Origin: Paragyromitra xinjiangensis
Taxonomy: Eukaryota > Ascomycota > Pezizomycetes > Pezizales > Discinaceae
Direction of reading: 5' to 3'
Assembly: GCA_038503065.1 (NCBI GenBank)
Contig: JBCAMK010000021.1
Span: 1,418,273 to 1,482,272 of the forward strand
DNA: 64,000 bases
The translations under genes and the position numbers were made by a program. Every line of letters begins with the position of its first letter. Within the stretch, counting starts at the first letter, position 1. Shown here one piece after another: positions 23,724-37,200 of the stretch. Below the pieces are notes generated by a model. The model did no database searches. It saw only the letters and a program-made list of their open reading frames with translations, and was not told the DNA's origin.

Positions 23724-23897
23724 TACCATAAAAACTCGGAAAATTGGGTAGCGCACTTTCCTAAATCTAACTTGGATTGGTTTAGAAATGACCTGAAATT
23801 GGCTTAGGCACCCCACTTGATCTCCGACAAATCCCCCCACGGGTTATAATTAGTGGCGAGGTTGATACACTACCCAATTTTTCGAGTTTTTACGGTA
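23724..23897. mobile_element. MITE-like element, TACCRTAAAAACTCG termini
   Basis: TACCATAAAAACTCGGAAAA then TTGGGTAG (23724-23751) is inverted as CTACCCAATTTTTCGAGTTT then TTACGGTA (23870-23897), with two mismatches in 28 bp. The element is 174 bp, starts and ends with TA, and is non-coding, consistent with a Tc1/mariner-like non-autonomous element. It is the third unrelated inverted-repeat element between the transporter and the GH31 gene. Confidence 0.8.
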
Positions 23898-24168
23898 CTA
23901 ACATCGCGTTATAGCGTTATGCAGCTATTGGGGTCTACAATCTCAAATCAACCCCTCATCAAATGAGCACCCGGGATTTGGATGGAGACTGTATCTTTGC
24001 ATTCCTTTTGCTTTGGGGTGCGCATGACCCATTTTCTTGGAGCGACTCACAGCATAACCTCGGATAGCGTATTAAGAGGGACAGAAGATAAAACGCTCAA
24101 CTATTTCCACCCTCAATTGCGAAGCTTAGAACACCATCTTAACCTGATCTTCTACATAGTCTATCGTC

Positions 24169-27044
24169 ATGGTGAAATTTTCAAAGGGCATGTGGCATGC
24201 CTCGCCTGATACTATCATCCGTTGGGCTACAGAATCTGTAAAGGCTGAAGCTAAACCAGAATCTCTGAGAACTGTAGCTGTAAGTCGATAACCTCAGAAT
24301 TAGTTCGTTTATCTTGAACTTTATATTAACTAGGTCTCATAGTCCTCACGTGCGATTAACCACAGAGGCGATACTCTGAACAATCCAACCCTCACTCTAG
24401 AGCTAGAATCACCATCCGATGATATTCTATTATTGAAAGGCACGCACTGGAAAGCACAGAAAAGTGTTTCCATCGGACCTGACTTCGAACTGTATCCAGA
24501 CGGTATCGTCAGTATCCCAACCCTAGCATTGACTTACTGAACCACGCGCTAAAATACACCTGCAAAATCAGCCGAAAAGAGCCAACCCTGTTTCGACCAA
24601 GAAGACTTCATCATCGCTCTCCCTTGTTACAGGTTCACTCAAAGCCGAAATTGACATACGCCCCAAATCGTTTAATATCGATTTCCATGGAGGCAACAAG
24701 CTCCTCACCAAGTTAGGCTGGCGCTCAATCGGTTATGTACAAAAAGATACGGACGGACACCCAAACACAGAACTTATTAACCCCGTCAAGGGCGAACGTT
24801 GGTTTACCTATCAGCTTCAATTGAGTGTCGGGGAGAAGATATATGGCCTTGGAGAGCGTTTCGGGCCGTTCGTGAAGAATGGTCAGGTATGTCTATACAA
24901 GAGCTCTCCTGGTCGAACACCCACTAACTAATGCGTATCTCAGGCCGTAGAAATGTGGCAAGAAGACGGCGGGGTTGAGCTCACTTCTCCCCAATCAAGC
25001 AGACATTTGTTAATATGCAATATAGACTTCATCGGAGCTTGCATACAAGAATATACCCTTCTATCTCAGTTCCAATGGATACGGGATCTTCATCCCTTCA
25101 TCCGCCTTCATCTCCTATGAAGTCCAATCTGAACGCACTACTCGGGTCAACATCGCAATCCCCGGTGAGGCCTTATCGATGTACCTGATCTATGGCCCAT
25201 CACCGAAAGATATCCTCAACAAATATACATTGCTCACTGGACGCCCTGCTCTTGTGCCAGCATGGACTTTTGGCCTCTGGCTGAGCACCAGCTTCACGAC
25301 AAACTACGATGAGAAAACAGTCGATACTTTCTTGAACGGGATGAAAGAACGGGATATTCCGACAGGTGTATTCCATTACGATTGCTTCTGGATGAGAGGA
25401 TTTCACTGGTGTGATTTCGAGTTTGACCCAGAATATTTTCCGGACCCGAAAGCGCAGCTTACGAGTTTGAAAAAGAGAGGAATTAAGGTATGCAATACGT
25501 TATGGCTTTGAAATTTTCAACTTCAAAGCATGCTGATGATTTGGATAGATTTGCGTATGGATAAATTCATACATTGCGCAAGAGAGCAAAATCTTCGACG
25601 AGGGTGTAGAAGGTGGCTACTTCATCAAGAGGTCAGATGGCAGTGTTTGGCAATACGACGCTTGGGTAAGATTTATCTCTACGGCGACCATCTTTTTCTC
25701 TTTTTACATAGACCCCTGACCTTTAATTTAGCAAGCCGGGATGGCCTTTGTGGATTTTACAAATCCCGATGCTTGCAAATGGTACCAGAGCAAGCTAGGT
25801 GAGCTGGTAGATCTTGGAGTCGATGTTTTCAAGGTTTGTATTGATTTAATTTCCCTTTTTTATTCCAACCGAAATAGTCCATACGACTTACTCATACGCC
25901 CATATAGACCGATTTCGGCGAACGCATTCCGACTGGCGATGCTGTATACTTCGACGGTTCTGACCCTCAAAAGATGCACAACTACTACACATTCCTTTAT
26001 AACAAAGTAACTTTCGAGGTACTCGAAAAGAAGCTTGGAAAGAATAGTGCGGCGTTATTTGCACGCTCCGCCACGGCAGGTGGACAACGCTTCCCCGTAC
26101 ACTGGGGTGGAGATCCAATGTCGACCTTCGAAGCCATGGCTGAGACGCTGAGAGGTGGGCTTAGCTTGGGATTGTCAGGCTTTGGTTATTGGGCGCATGA
26201 TATCGGTGGTTTTGAGGGGAAGCCAGAGCCTGGTTTGTTTAAGAGGTGGATTGCATTCGGATGCCTGTCAAGTCACTCACGGTTGCATGGGAGTGGAAGT
26301 TTCAGGGTGAGTGATTGGTTGCAGTGCATTTACACGAAAGTTTTACGGTGCTAATCCTTTTGCAAATAGGCACCCTGGCTACTCGATGAATCCGGAGAGG
26401 CCGATAAAGTTCTGAAACGTTTTGTAAACTTCAAGTTATCCCTCCTTCCCTACCTCTACAACCAAGCTATTCATGCACACAAACTTGGCTATCCTATGAT
26501 GCGTCCGCTCTTCGCGGAATTTCCTGAAGACCCTATTACATGGCATATCGATACACAATACATGCTAGGCGAGAACATACTCGTTGCGCCTGTGTTCAAT
26601 AATGAAGGCCATGTTGAATATTACGTCCCCAAAGGGAGGTGGTATGGTCTCCTCGACGGCAAATTCAGAGAGGGTCCGGGATATTTTACGGAGAATCATG
26701 ATTATTTCTCGCTTCCCGTGTTGTTAAGGCCTGGTTCAGCTGTGGCTTTCGGGGCTAGCGAAGAGGTTGCACATTACGATTGGACTGATCGTATTAAGCT
26801 GATCGTCAACCCAGTCGAAGGGGTGGATATCAAGGTTGATATCCCTGACTATGAGAAACCTGGCGAGATCAAGACACAGGTTGCAGTGAAATGCACAAGT
26901 GCTGGCTTGAGCGTCGATGTTGTTAAGGGTAGTCTAGTTGGTGCTTGGGAGGTGGTTGTTCCTGGAAAGAAGTTGAAGCAGTCAGGGGGTGAGAAATTCT
27001 CTGTGGCAGACAAAGTGACTTCTGCGCGCTTGGAATACGCCTAG
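24169..27044 (+). CDS. GH31 alpha-xylosidase-type glycosidase, intracellular
   Basis: Nine exons (24169-24279, 24343-24507, 24572-24886, 24944-24973, 25026-25487, 25549-25665, 25732-25833, 25908-26306, 26370-27044), all in phase 0, give 791 residues, close to bacterial YicI (about 770). Recognisable blocks: an N-terminal beta-sandwich with GEKIYGLGERFGPFVKNG, then EDGG-TSSELAYKNIPFY across the exon 4/5 junction, VPAWTFGLWLSTSFTT, FHYDCFWMRGFHWCDFEFD, the nucleophile motif KTDFGERIP (exon 7/8 junction), and HWGGD holding the likely acid/base Asp. There is no signal peptide, so it should act in the cytosol. By similarity to YicI-type enzymes it would remove alpha-xylose from oligosaccharides such as isoprimeverose. 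Exon 4 is only 30 nt. It is divergent from the sugar transporter at 19935-22048. Confidence 0.9.
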
Positions 27045-27970
27045 TTTTCCTTGGATATATCTTATCATTTTATAGGTTCTCGGACCCGAAAATTCAATAA
27101 AAAGCGCTAGCCCTCAAGACCAAAGAATGTGAATTCCGTTTCAGCACCTTATATACTCCTACCCACCGAGCTCATTTCTAGGGATTTCAATGCTTGCGTG
27201 CTTGCCGCTAGTCTCCTTGATCCCTAGTCAGGGGGGCATTTAGAAACATCCAGCAGCGCTTAGCTTTTGTCGAGTGACCACCTGTGAAGCGATCCACAAC
27301 CTTAAAATAGTAGTGTCAACGCCTCTAAGATAAATAGGCTATAAGCTATCCCTACGGTACCCCGGCTTGTATATTCTTGAATCTCAGTAATCTTAAACTA
27401 TACAATGTTCCTGTGCGTGAGCCGTCTAAATCCAGGCCCGTATAGAGTGCGGCTCCAAGGTCAATCAAGTCTCGATCTCTGCTTTTAACGGAATTGAGTA
27501 ATGAAATTTCGAGTGATCGATTATGAGTACATATGGTATTTGTCTTTTATGTTATTTTAATTTACGATCTCAAGAGGTATACATCCTGTCGGTTAGGCTT
27601 CAAGTAGGGGTTAATGTGCCGCATGTCGAATCATGCCCTGCTAGAAGAAAGTATTGAACCGCGAGAAAAATGTGGATGACAGGAGCCTATCCGCAGTTCT
27701 CCCAAAACACCAAACTTGTCAGTACTCCTTGTAGCAGATATATATAAACTAGCGACATCACATAATATCGTGCTTGACATCCCCCTTTTGAGCTCTAGTG
27801 TATCAAAGAAATTCTTATGTTGATCATTGAGTAAAAAGACAATAATCTATGACGCTGAACGCTGCTAAACTCAATCCCAACATCTTTAAATTCCAACGGG
27901 AAAAATATCACATGGTATTCAGGCTACACAACTTAAGTCCTACTTGCTTTACATATTCTATATCTCCCCA
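27045..27970. other. Intergenic region between convergent genes
   Basis: Holds the 3' flanks of the GH31 gene (plus) and the phosphatase gene (minus). No ORF with family resemblance, no repeats noted. Confidence 0.5.
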
Positions 27971-29331
27971 TTATGCTTTGAGAGTATCGATCAACCTCCC
28001 TCTCACATCTTCACCCACTCCAATGCTTTCTAAATACCCCTCGACGCCACCCCATTTTTCCTCTAGAAAAACGCTCACATCCTTCACTAGCTCCTCTGGT
28101 GTCATAGCATATACTTCGTCCAATCCGATCTCTCTGATCTCTACTAACATCTGCTCTCGGATAGGTGCAAGTCCAGCCCACGAGGACGTGTAGTCGTCTC
28201 TAATTGCGTCTATGGGAGCGTTTAGAAGGAGCAAGGTGAGAATACAGACGAGACCAGTACGATCTTTGCCTTGTGTGCAGTGAAGGAGCGCAGGGTAAGA
28301 TGCGGGATCCGAGAGAACCTCTAGGCTCTGTACGATGTGTTAACAGTCAATCCCACCGCTTCATCGGGCCCCAAAACAGAAAGGTATCCGTTATACCTCT
28401 CGTATCTCCTTTCCGCAGAACTCCAGAGAATCAAAACACATCCCCGTCAGTCCCCGCTTCTTCAAAACCTTACTCCCTAATATACTAATTGCAGCTATTC
28501 TATACTGTAGTATCATCAATACGAGGAATTTGCTATCCGTCCCATCTTTGATTAGCTACCCTACATGACTATTAGAATTTGAGGAATACTCACATTAGAT
28601 CCCACCACCCCAGCTTCCGCAGCAAAGCGAGCTCAAATTTACGACTGATGAAGTTTATGCGGACCGTGCGGACTCCAGAAACAGAGAGCGGGTCCGTCCC
28701 AGTATCAACCTCTGCAGTGGCACCATAGCGGTTTGTGGGGGTTAGAAGCTGCGACTGTTTTATATGTTCGGACCTAGAGTGGGTTAGTTGGCTGAAACCC
28801 TCCAAGCGTGAGTTCGGAGAATAAGGGACAGACTTTGTTCGTAGGTCAATTACAGTTTTGATACCATAATCCTGAACCAGCTTTCGGCGGTCTTGAGGAG
28901 TCGCGTTGTCTGTGATTTGTATCAGAAACCGGTTCTCACGTGATCACGCGACGGTGGGGAGAACTCTCACCAAGACGACCAGAGCGGTACAACATCTTCT
29001 CCCTCATAACCCTTCAAGAAAGCAATCACTTAGATATAATTCTCAAATATAATACTAGACGCTGGTTACGTTAGGGCTACACGTAAGCATACCTTCTAGT
29101 AACTGAATTGTGCTTATTGATAGTCTCCCCAACATCGCGAAAGTTGTAGATTCCCTCAAACGGCAGTTCATTCTCGACGATAACTGTATCAGGTAATTTT
29201 ATCAACTCTTCATCCGTCATTGCGACTGTTATTCGATATTCCCCCAGGTGTGACGTGACTTGCTCGGAGAAGTGAAGTTGATGTTGACACTCTTGGCATG
29301 TCTCCAACGTCATCCCCAAATCCTTGGACAC
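27971..29331 (-). CDS. Tyrosine/serine phosphatase, Y_phosphatase3 family
   Basis: Five exons on the minus strand: 29331-29093, 29011-28971, 28909-28594, 28532-28397 and 28327-27971. They join in frame to 362 residues. The N-terminal domain has FEGIYNFRDVGETIN, then MLYRSGRLDNATPQDRR and GIKTVIDLRTKS, the usual entry to this family (Pfam PF13350). The last exon holds the active-site P-loop LLHCTQGKDRTGLV, a CX5R motif with Cys and Arg present. Acceptor 28533 was chosen for exon 4 because it alone keeps WWDL-IKFLVLM open. An internal ATG at 29220 (MTDEELIKLP) would give a 325-residue protein nearer the family norm, so the true start is uncertain. Expected to be a soluble dual-specificity phosphatase. 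Confidence 0.82.
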
Positions 29332-32079
29332 TTATCCCCTTTTTTCGTGACACTTTCTGATCAGTGATCAATGATCGCTATATTGCCGCTGCCTAAATAT
29401 CCCATTTTCGATAGATAGATCAGAAATTCACGCGGAGACACTGCTGCCAGGCGCGGAAAGCCGGACCAGTATCCGGTCTCGACCGCTTCCTATCCTCTAG
29501 GGCCAAGGGGTCCAAATGGGGAACTCCGAAATTCAAAGAATCAAAATCTAGGCTGGCGGAGGTCGGTTTAACCGTTGAAAATTTATGTCTTTGTCTGCTT
29601 GATTCTAGCTATGCTTGACATGACTATGACACGAAGTACGGTTTTACCTCGGCGGTGCCTCATAAATTCATGGCTAGCAATGCTTGACCTTCTTCCTCTC
29701 GTAGAGAAGTGCAGGTGTGCGGCGGACACGCACGAGCAGGAGGGCTGCTTTGGCGAGCAAGACTAGCCTCCCACGGGCATCCGCACGGAAACGGTGCTCG
29801 CATACTCGCATGCTACGGACAGATATGAACGATCTTGGTCCCTGGGAATATTGGCAAGTGTTTTGAATTCCAAGGCGTCGAAGTGCATGCCGTTGCCATT
29901 TACCGAGCCAACCATAGATCTTGGAGACGCTCACGTTACCTTTTCGCCAGCTCGGTCGTGCCGAGTCATGCGACAGTTCTTGGGTATTGGGAAAGGAGAG
30001 GAGAAAGCCGGAGAACCATTCAAAAGGGCGAGATGCTCAGAAACGAGGGTTTGGATTCAAGAACCTGGTCGCTGGGGGTCGAGGCGTAATAAAAAAGCGA
30101 AATTTGCCTTAGCATTGAGAAGGCAACGTTGAATGAAACTTTACTACTGTAGTACTGAGTCGCCCCTCGCTATAGGCTTACGTTTGGAATGCGAAAAAAG
30201 CGGCGACCGCAAAAAAAGAAAAATAGTCAGAAAAGGTGGGTAACTAGACCAATTTTTTGGCTTCTACAAACGCTCTTGCGGCTTTCGGGGCATCTTTGCA
30301 TGCGCACGCGTGGCTTTACGGCCCAGATGAACCATATTCTTGAGTTTTTGACAAATGCAGTCTGCAAGAGTCTGGACTTTGGCTTTGAATTGTCTACTGA
30401 GACATGTAGGCCACCTTAGGCGGAGGTTGGTGGAGAAGCATGCTCCACATCATCCAGGCGATTTACCATGACAGGAGCCGAAGTGAGACCCCTCTCGAGG
30501 TCTGAAGGCGTATCGTGTGAATTTTGTTGGTTGGTTGGCGTTGCGATATGAGGAGAAAATAGTAGCTAACAAAAGCAAGGAAAGTAGTTATCATACCCTG
30601 CTGCTCCTCACATGAGAATACTCCAACGACTTAAATTTACACCTGTCAGGGCCTGTCATAGTTGCTGATGGCTGCAGAATATTTTGTTTTGCGAGGTTAA
30701 GGACCGTTCTGCGGCCATGAGCCAACTTTGCAAAAAAGTTGCATTCATCACGAAATGACCAGGCACTGTGGATTCAACCGGTACGTAACTTGTCTCTGAA
30801 TAGGTAGTTGAGCTAGATCACACTACGCTATGGAACTAGACCGTGGCCGGGGCGATAACGAATCGCAAGCGACGGGCAAGATCCCGATTCCCGTGCACTA
30901 AAAAGATGTGAGCGATGATTTGCAGTCTTTCGTGACTGCTGCTCTAGATCACTGATCATAATAGCTGATTTAATCATCGCACCGTTATCGATTACTGTTT
31001 TTGTTTCATCCGATGTCAAGCCCGCTTCAGTCTTAAGGCCCGAGTATAAGCGCCAGAGAGAACATTCCATAGCACGAATTTTCTTAAACGAGCGCCCCTA
31101 CTACAGGCAGCGACAAAAAAATCACGAGTTGTTCGTCTGATTTTGTGATGTGCTGTGGAGTGCAGGATTCTTCGAGCTTCTTCTCGTGATGGACTGCTCG
31201 GAGGAAATTTGAATGGCCTGGATGGTACTTCCAAAGTGGGCGCTTACAGTCAGGAGGTACCAGAATGGTTAAGCTTATATCCCTTCACGCAACTTTAGGA
31301 TTGCTGCTACTCCAATCATTGATCAAAACCCCGGCTTTGTTGCGATGGCCAAAGCTTGCAGAGATGTGGACATGCACAAAATACGGAAGGTTCCTCCTAA
31401 ATAAGACACTCCGAGATCCGAATGCGTGTGGGTGATTGGGCCCTTCCCTGAGAAATTGTGGGCCTTGACCACCTATTGGCTCGTCACTTTGTTGCGTTAT
31501 AAATCATGGACAGGGTTGGCACTCTGATCGTTCTATTTGTTACCTATTTGGATCTCAGAGGCGTTTGAAAGAGTTCGTAAAGTTGTTGGCTGCCGAAATT
31601 GAGTCCTGACCACTCACCGCCCATAGCCTGTTGGATCACGCAGGGGTAATTCGCTTACCCTGGTCAAGCTTCTCGCTTGGGTTGATACTTTCCATTTTTG
31701 CGAAGATGGTGGGAAGTTGGGACCGTGGGCTGCAGCAAACACACCGCAATGTATGCAAGCGGGGGTGTGGTGTCACACTGCACGCCGTACCGTACCAGGC
31801 TCTGCAGAGTATTATGCAGAGTATTACAGGCCCTGGGCGCTGAGCGGGAATGGGTGGGCGACAGAGACACAGCCTGCCTATGATAAGAAGAGCCGGCATG
31901 CCCTCTCGCCCGTGAAAATAGACTTTGTTCAACGTGTGTGCGTGAATGTATATGTGAAGGAAACCTTGAAGGAAATGCTCCAAGGAGCCTCGGCCTTGAA
32001 ACCAAATACCAACTACTAGCCAGTCTGTCCGATCAACAAACACATCCCGAAAGCTGAGCTGCCTTTCGGATCGCAAACA
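29332..32079. other. Intergenic region without recognisable genes
   Basis: Several 60-150 codon frames occur on both strands (for example 29794-30132 plus, 31636-32094 minus), but none shows motifs, splice logic or start context. The last few hundred bases are the likely promoter of the ferric reductase gene. Confidence 0.45.
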
Positions 32080-34278
32080 ATGGCTAACACACACCTGTCA
32101 AACGTTCTCAACCCGTCACTTTACAATAACTCCAACCTCGACGTTCAGTTCTATCAACGTCGAAAAGCAGTGCCATGGAGGAATGGAGGAATTCACGCTC
32201 TTGGATGGGTATTTTTTGCTGGAGGGCTGGTCCTAATATTTGGATTGCTTAACATTCACGATATCCTCCTAGACCGCCGGCGGCTAGGATATACTTTGGC
32301 GAGGAACACCAAGAACAACCAAGGAGGATACATGCTATCTCGAGAGCGATCATTATTCGACAGGATTTTATTGCATCTAAGATCCTTTGGCTATCTTCGT
32401 AGTACATGGCGAGTGATCGGGGCCACGAGCCTTGGCCTGGCGTTGCTTATTATCGCTGGGTTTGCGTACCCAGCGCTGTACGTCTTCACTCAACACCCAT
32501 ACTACGAGATGGCGCCAATGTATGGGCCACCACCGGTAGCGGGGAGAAGCGGAATGATTGCACTTGCAATGACTCCTTTCCTTCTCATGTTGGGAATGAA
32601 ATCGAATATGATAAGTCTGATAACTGGTGTTGGGCATGAGAAGTTAAATGTTCTACATCGGTGGTTGGGGTACTTCATGGGGTTCTTCAGCATTGCTCAT
32701 TCTGTCCCGTTCATCATTGAACCACTTAAGAACGGAGGGCCACAGACGTTGAAGAACTTGTTTTACAATCATATCGAATATTGGAATGGGGTTGGCGCGC
32801 TTATATGCCTGCTTTGGCTGTGTTTTGGTTCTTTGTCCTTTATTCGGTATGATTCTCTGAGGTATCACTTGAGTAGAGACATGCTAATCGTGAAATAGGG
32901 CATGGTGTTATGAGGTTTTCGTTCATTTGCATATTATTTGTGGGGTTGGTTATATTGGAATGTTATTTTGGCACTGCGGCAATATGCTTACATCGGTTTG
33001 TATCCTTTAATATTCTTGCATTGAATAGTGCTAACTTCTACTAGTGGCAATATCTATATGCAACTGTTGCTATATGGGTCACTCACCTCGCATTTCGCTT
33101 CTACTATCGGACCAACTGGTTTGGCTCTCGCATGTTCAGAGGCGACATGGCAACCTTCACGGCTCTCAGCGACAACGGTGTCAAGGTCACCATTCCTACA
33201 CGAATGCGTTGGCAAGCTGGCCAACATGTATTCCTTCGTGTCCCTGGCATTTCACTCTTCGATAACCACCCATTCACAGTGGCATCAGTCATGCGAGATA
33301 ACAGCGGCAACGACTTTGAGTATAACGATCTGGTGCTCGTCTTCAAGCCGCACGAAGGTTTTACAAGGAGGGCATTCAACATCTCACGATCGATGCCAGA
33401 TATATCGTATAGGGCATTTCTTGATGGGCCGTATGGAGGGTTGAGTAGGAAGCTTGAGGCATTCGAGACAGTGTTGATGATTGCTGGGGGATCAGGCATC
33501 ACCCCAATCGTTGCGCATCTTCAACATTTGGTCCAGAAAATTCGCAAGGGTGAGGCATTAACACGGGACATCCGAATTGTGTGGACGGTTAAGCATTTTG
33601 GTTAGTCTACCCAAGCTGTCAATGATCTTCGAAACATCTTCTAACACAAATGGTTAGAATCCCTTGAATGGTTCAAGGATGAAATCTCCGCTGCTGCCCG
33701 TGCTCTTCCACGTAACATGCTTCTCTGCCAATACTATGCGACCGAAGAAACCCCTGTTGAGTTGCCTAAACACCCCATCTCAGCCACACGTGAGTGGCCG
33801 CAAACACCTACCACTCCATCATTTCGCCGGCCACCCCCAGCGCTTGTACGCCCCCCAACCGGGGTGGATGATGAGTTTGAAAAGGAGTTTGGTCTTCATG
33901 TCTTGGAAAAGGAACTGCGTGGCAGCAACAGCTCGAGCCCAGCCAGTGATGATCCTCTACCAAGGCCCCCAACCCCGGAGCCACTATCTCCGATGCCACC
34001 ACTAGGAGATGAGGTGTTGCTCGAGTTCGGTAGACCACCGTTGAAGGACGGCCTGAGACCTTGGTCTGAAACGTTCGGAAAGAGGACCTGCATCTATGGT
34101 ACGTTCTCACTGCTCCGCGATGATCCAATGAGAGTCTGATGCTAATGGTAATACAGTATGCGGACCTGAAGCTATGAAGATTGACGTTTCCAACGCCGTA
34201 GCGGATATGCAACCAGATATCTGGGCATGTGAGGAGCGGGAGGAGGTGTACCTACATTCTGAGACGTTCGGATGGTAG
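32080..34278 (+). CDS. Ferric reductase-like transmembrane oxidoreductase (FRE family)
   Basis: Five exons, 32080-32846, 32899-32995, 33045-33600, 33658-34098 and 34157-34278, give about 660 residues. The N-terminal half is a heme-binding membrane domain: several hydrophobic helices, the haem-ligand style HRWLGYFMG and IAHSVPF, and the second pair VHLHIICG and FWHCGN. Then come the FAD site (DNHPFTVASV), the NAD(P)H loop AGGSGITPIVAHLQ and the C-terminal VCGPEAM. Between the NAD-binding loop and the C-terminus lies an insertion of roughly 90 residues rich in Pro, Thr and Ser, which I expect to be disordered. The protein should sit in the plasma membrane and move electrons from NADPH to extracellular Fe(III) or Cu(II). 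There is no sign of a neighbouring iron permease or multicopper oxidase. Confidence 0.9.
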
Positions 34279-37200
34279 ATGGCAGACTCGCCATACCAAC
34301 GATCAACACACTCGTTCAAACATTATTCAATATACCCTCATAGACATACCGAACTCTTCATAGATGCATCGCCTATATCACTCTGTACATGCGCTAACTG
34401 AAACATTCGCTTCAACCATTTCTTTCTACGTACTATTTTTTTTTGTTTCTGCTTTTGGGATTGGGGTTCTGGGTAACGGATCGGCGCGTGAGAATTTATT
34501 GGGAACGGTTAAGTTAGACACGAACGGATCGTGGAGCGGACTTTATCTTGTGTGATTGTAATTTGTACGGCTTGTAATATGTATATGTATAGTTTTGTTG
34601 TGATTGGTAAATACTGTGGCAATTGATATACCCCCTTTCCCCTTTATAATTTGGCTCGAGTTTGATGTTCAAGTTGTCAATTTTGTTGTAACTAGCTGTT
34701 TCGATTGTCGTGTGGCGCATTTGGAGCGTTGTATAGGGACCAGTCGGACTTGTCAAATTTCCACTTTTTGGTCTTTCCACTCATTTCCCAGGAATTACCC
34801 TCCTATCCACGAGATCGCCTTGCACAGCATTTCAGGCGATGGTCTTGACGGTCTGCTCGGCCTGACGTAGACCACCATCTTGTTACGGAGTTGCGCTCAG
34901 CTACGCCGTGAGGGAGCATCAAATGGCATAGTAGAGGCGGCGGCACACACATTACTCTTCACTCATTTCGGCAATTAAGATTTCAAGGTGAGGGGTACGG
35001 TCGCTCAAACGGGCGAAAAGTGGGGGTTGATTTGGGCCAGATGCGATTGGCAGCGGCTTGAGTAATCCGGGAAACAGGCACAGGAACAAGTTAAGTGACG
35101 TTGTATGCATTCGACGGCAAAGGGGCATTGCATGGATTTGCCGTTTCTAGGCACTTGTCTTCGTCTGAAGAGAAAGCGGGGTTATCGCGATTGTAACTTG
35201 AAATATGGTCTATTCTACTTGTTATCTATATTTGTGCGCCCATTGTTATTCACATAGAGCGTTGGTGCTGTACCTTTATTCTGGTGGAGTTGAGTTGGTG
35301 ATGGTCACGTTGGGGCTATTTATAGCCCCGTGCATTCTCACTCACCGCACCCCCGATCCCGATACCTGCTCCACGATGCAAACGGACGGCCCGCACCGAT
35401 GTTCTATTTCAGTACAACGGCCTTCACTTCTCGATTTCTACCGTGCTTATTTTTATGTCCAGACGTGGCGCCGAAAGCCAGTTTGTTTCACTTCGGGATG
35501 CCATCTGCTAGACGTTCGGACGTAAGGGATCTCCGCATTGGGCTTTTGTGTCGGCAGTCGTTGGTCCGGTGGCATGGGCTATAGCTAAAGTTTCTACAAG
35601 AAGCGACTTGTCCAAACCCCACGAAGCGATATGGAGCGAGTGACGGTTCGTGAATTCCATTATGCTCTATAAACTCATCCATTACACCCTCAGCAAAATA
35701 AAGTCCGTGCAGAGGCGTGATTGCGCAAGATCATCGTGCTGACTTATATAGATCTCTGATGCCGTGTAGCCTGAACAGCCAGATGTGATGCGCAGCAAGG
35801 TGTATGTTATGCATGGCGCTGTGAGGAGAATTTCTGTTTGGTCAAAGCGTCGGAGTAAATATGGAGTAGTGAGTCTGATGGTGTGTTGTTTCCTGCATAA
35901 AAATATTCTCCCTTACTCTAATTATGCCCCTTGTTGTCAGATCGATGAAGCTAGAGATTCGGTACCCAGTTACTCGAGATGAATTATATCAAGCGTTCGG
36001 ACGCCCTCCATGAACTAAAAAAGAAAGTACAGCCCTATGCAGGAAGGGAGGGAAAGATGTAGGAATCGGATGGTACATACATACATCCATCCATCCTCGT
36101 GACAGGCTATAGGATGCAAGTTTTAGAGATTCGAAAGCAGCCTTTCGAGACCCCGGCTTTGTCCTCAAAGGAGAGCCGGTGCACTGATCCGTGTGATCGC
36201 AGCAGGAAGTGTATGTAGGGGAATAAGATGATGCACATTTTGACTTAGTAACGTCTGAAGACCTATATTTTGGTACAACAAAACACCTGGAGCAAACGTA
36301 GTTTTCGGTAGTAGGCTGGATCTGTTAGCTTGTAGCACAGGGCATCGTACGTTACTTTGTGGGATCTGTTGGGCGAAAAGTAAACTCAAGCCCATTGACT
36401 CTTGGGTCGTAGGTATTAGCACGATAACAATTAACTTCTTTTATTTTATTCTAAGAAATCCTCTTACTAAAATCGGGTCCACATGCCCCAGCTATCTAGC
36501 TTTCCTCTTATCACGAGTTAAATCGTAGCTAGGAAATGGTGTTAACGTTGTACAGCACTTTATCAATAGTTAACGTCCTTGTGTACATGTTGCACCGTGA
36601 CCACCACCCATAAGCCTTATTTCCTCGTGAATACGAACCAAGAGATTAAGGTTTGGAATTTCGTTTTGCTAGATTTGGTACAGTCACTTAGTGGCCTGCA
36701 TAGATATTGAATTTGCCGGCTTCGGTATCTCAGAAGGTTGTCTGGTGTTGACTGAAAAGGTTGGTAAACTCGTACTTTTTTTAACTTATGCCTAAAAGCT
36801 TAGATATTTTTGAGCATAGCCAACTGTGTTTTCCGAGCGATGCGGCGGTGAAATATACTTACTATAATTACTGAAACAGAGCTATGAAGTCTCGAGGTGT
36901 TCGGCGAGTGAGATACGTCGGTAGAGGAATCTTTAATACTTCAAGGCCAGCGCCCCTTCGCCGTAATGCAGCTCAATGGGTAGCTCTGCAAGTTGGCAAC
37001 CTTGGAAGACTGCCGTGACATGACATGGGGTGTTTAAAGAGTCGTAACCGACTCCAAAGTCGTAGAGGACTGGCTCGTTCGGGATGTGGTTCTCTTGTAT
37101 GCAAGGCAGGCTGCATTAACCAAGCCTCAAAAACCAGGAAAAGCACAGCTGAGTTCTGATAGTGTCAGCAACAACTTCCGCGAGGTATAGGTATCGATTC

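Noticed and set aside
29794..30132. A 112-codon frame in the intergenic region after the phosphatase
   Set aside because: Overlapping frames in all phases and no motif. It looks like chance openness in GC-richer sequence.
31636..32094. A 152-codon minus-strand frame upstream of the ferric reductase
   Set aside because: Overlaps two other frames and the reductase start codon region, with no motif.
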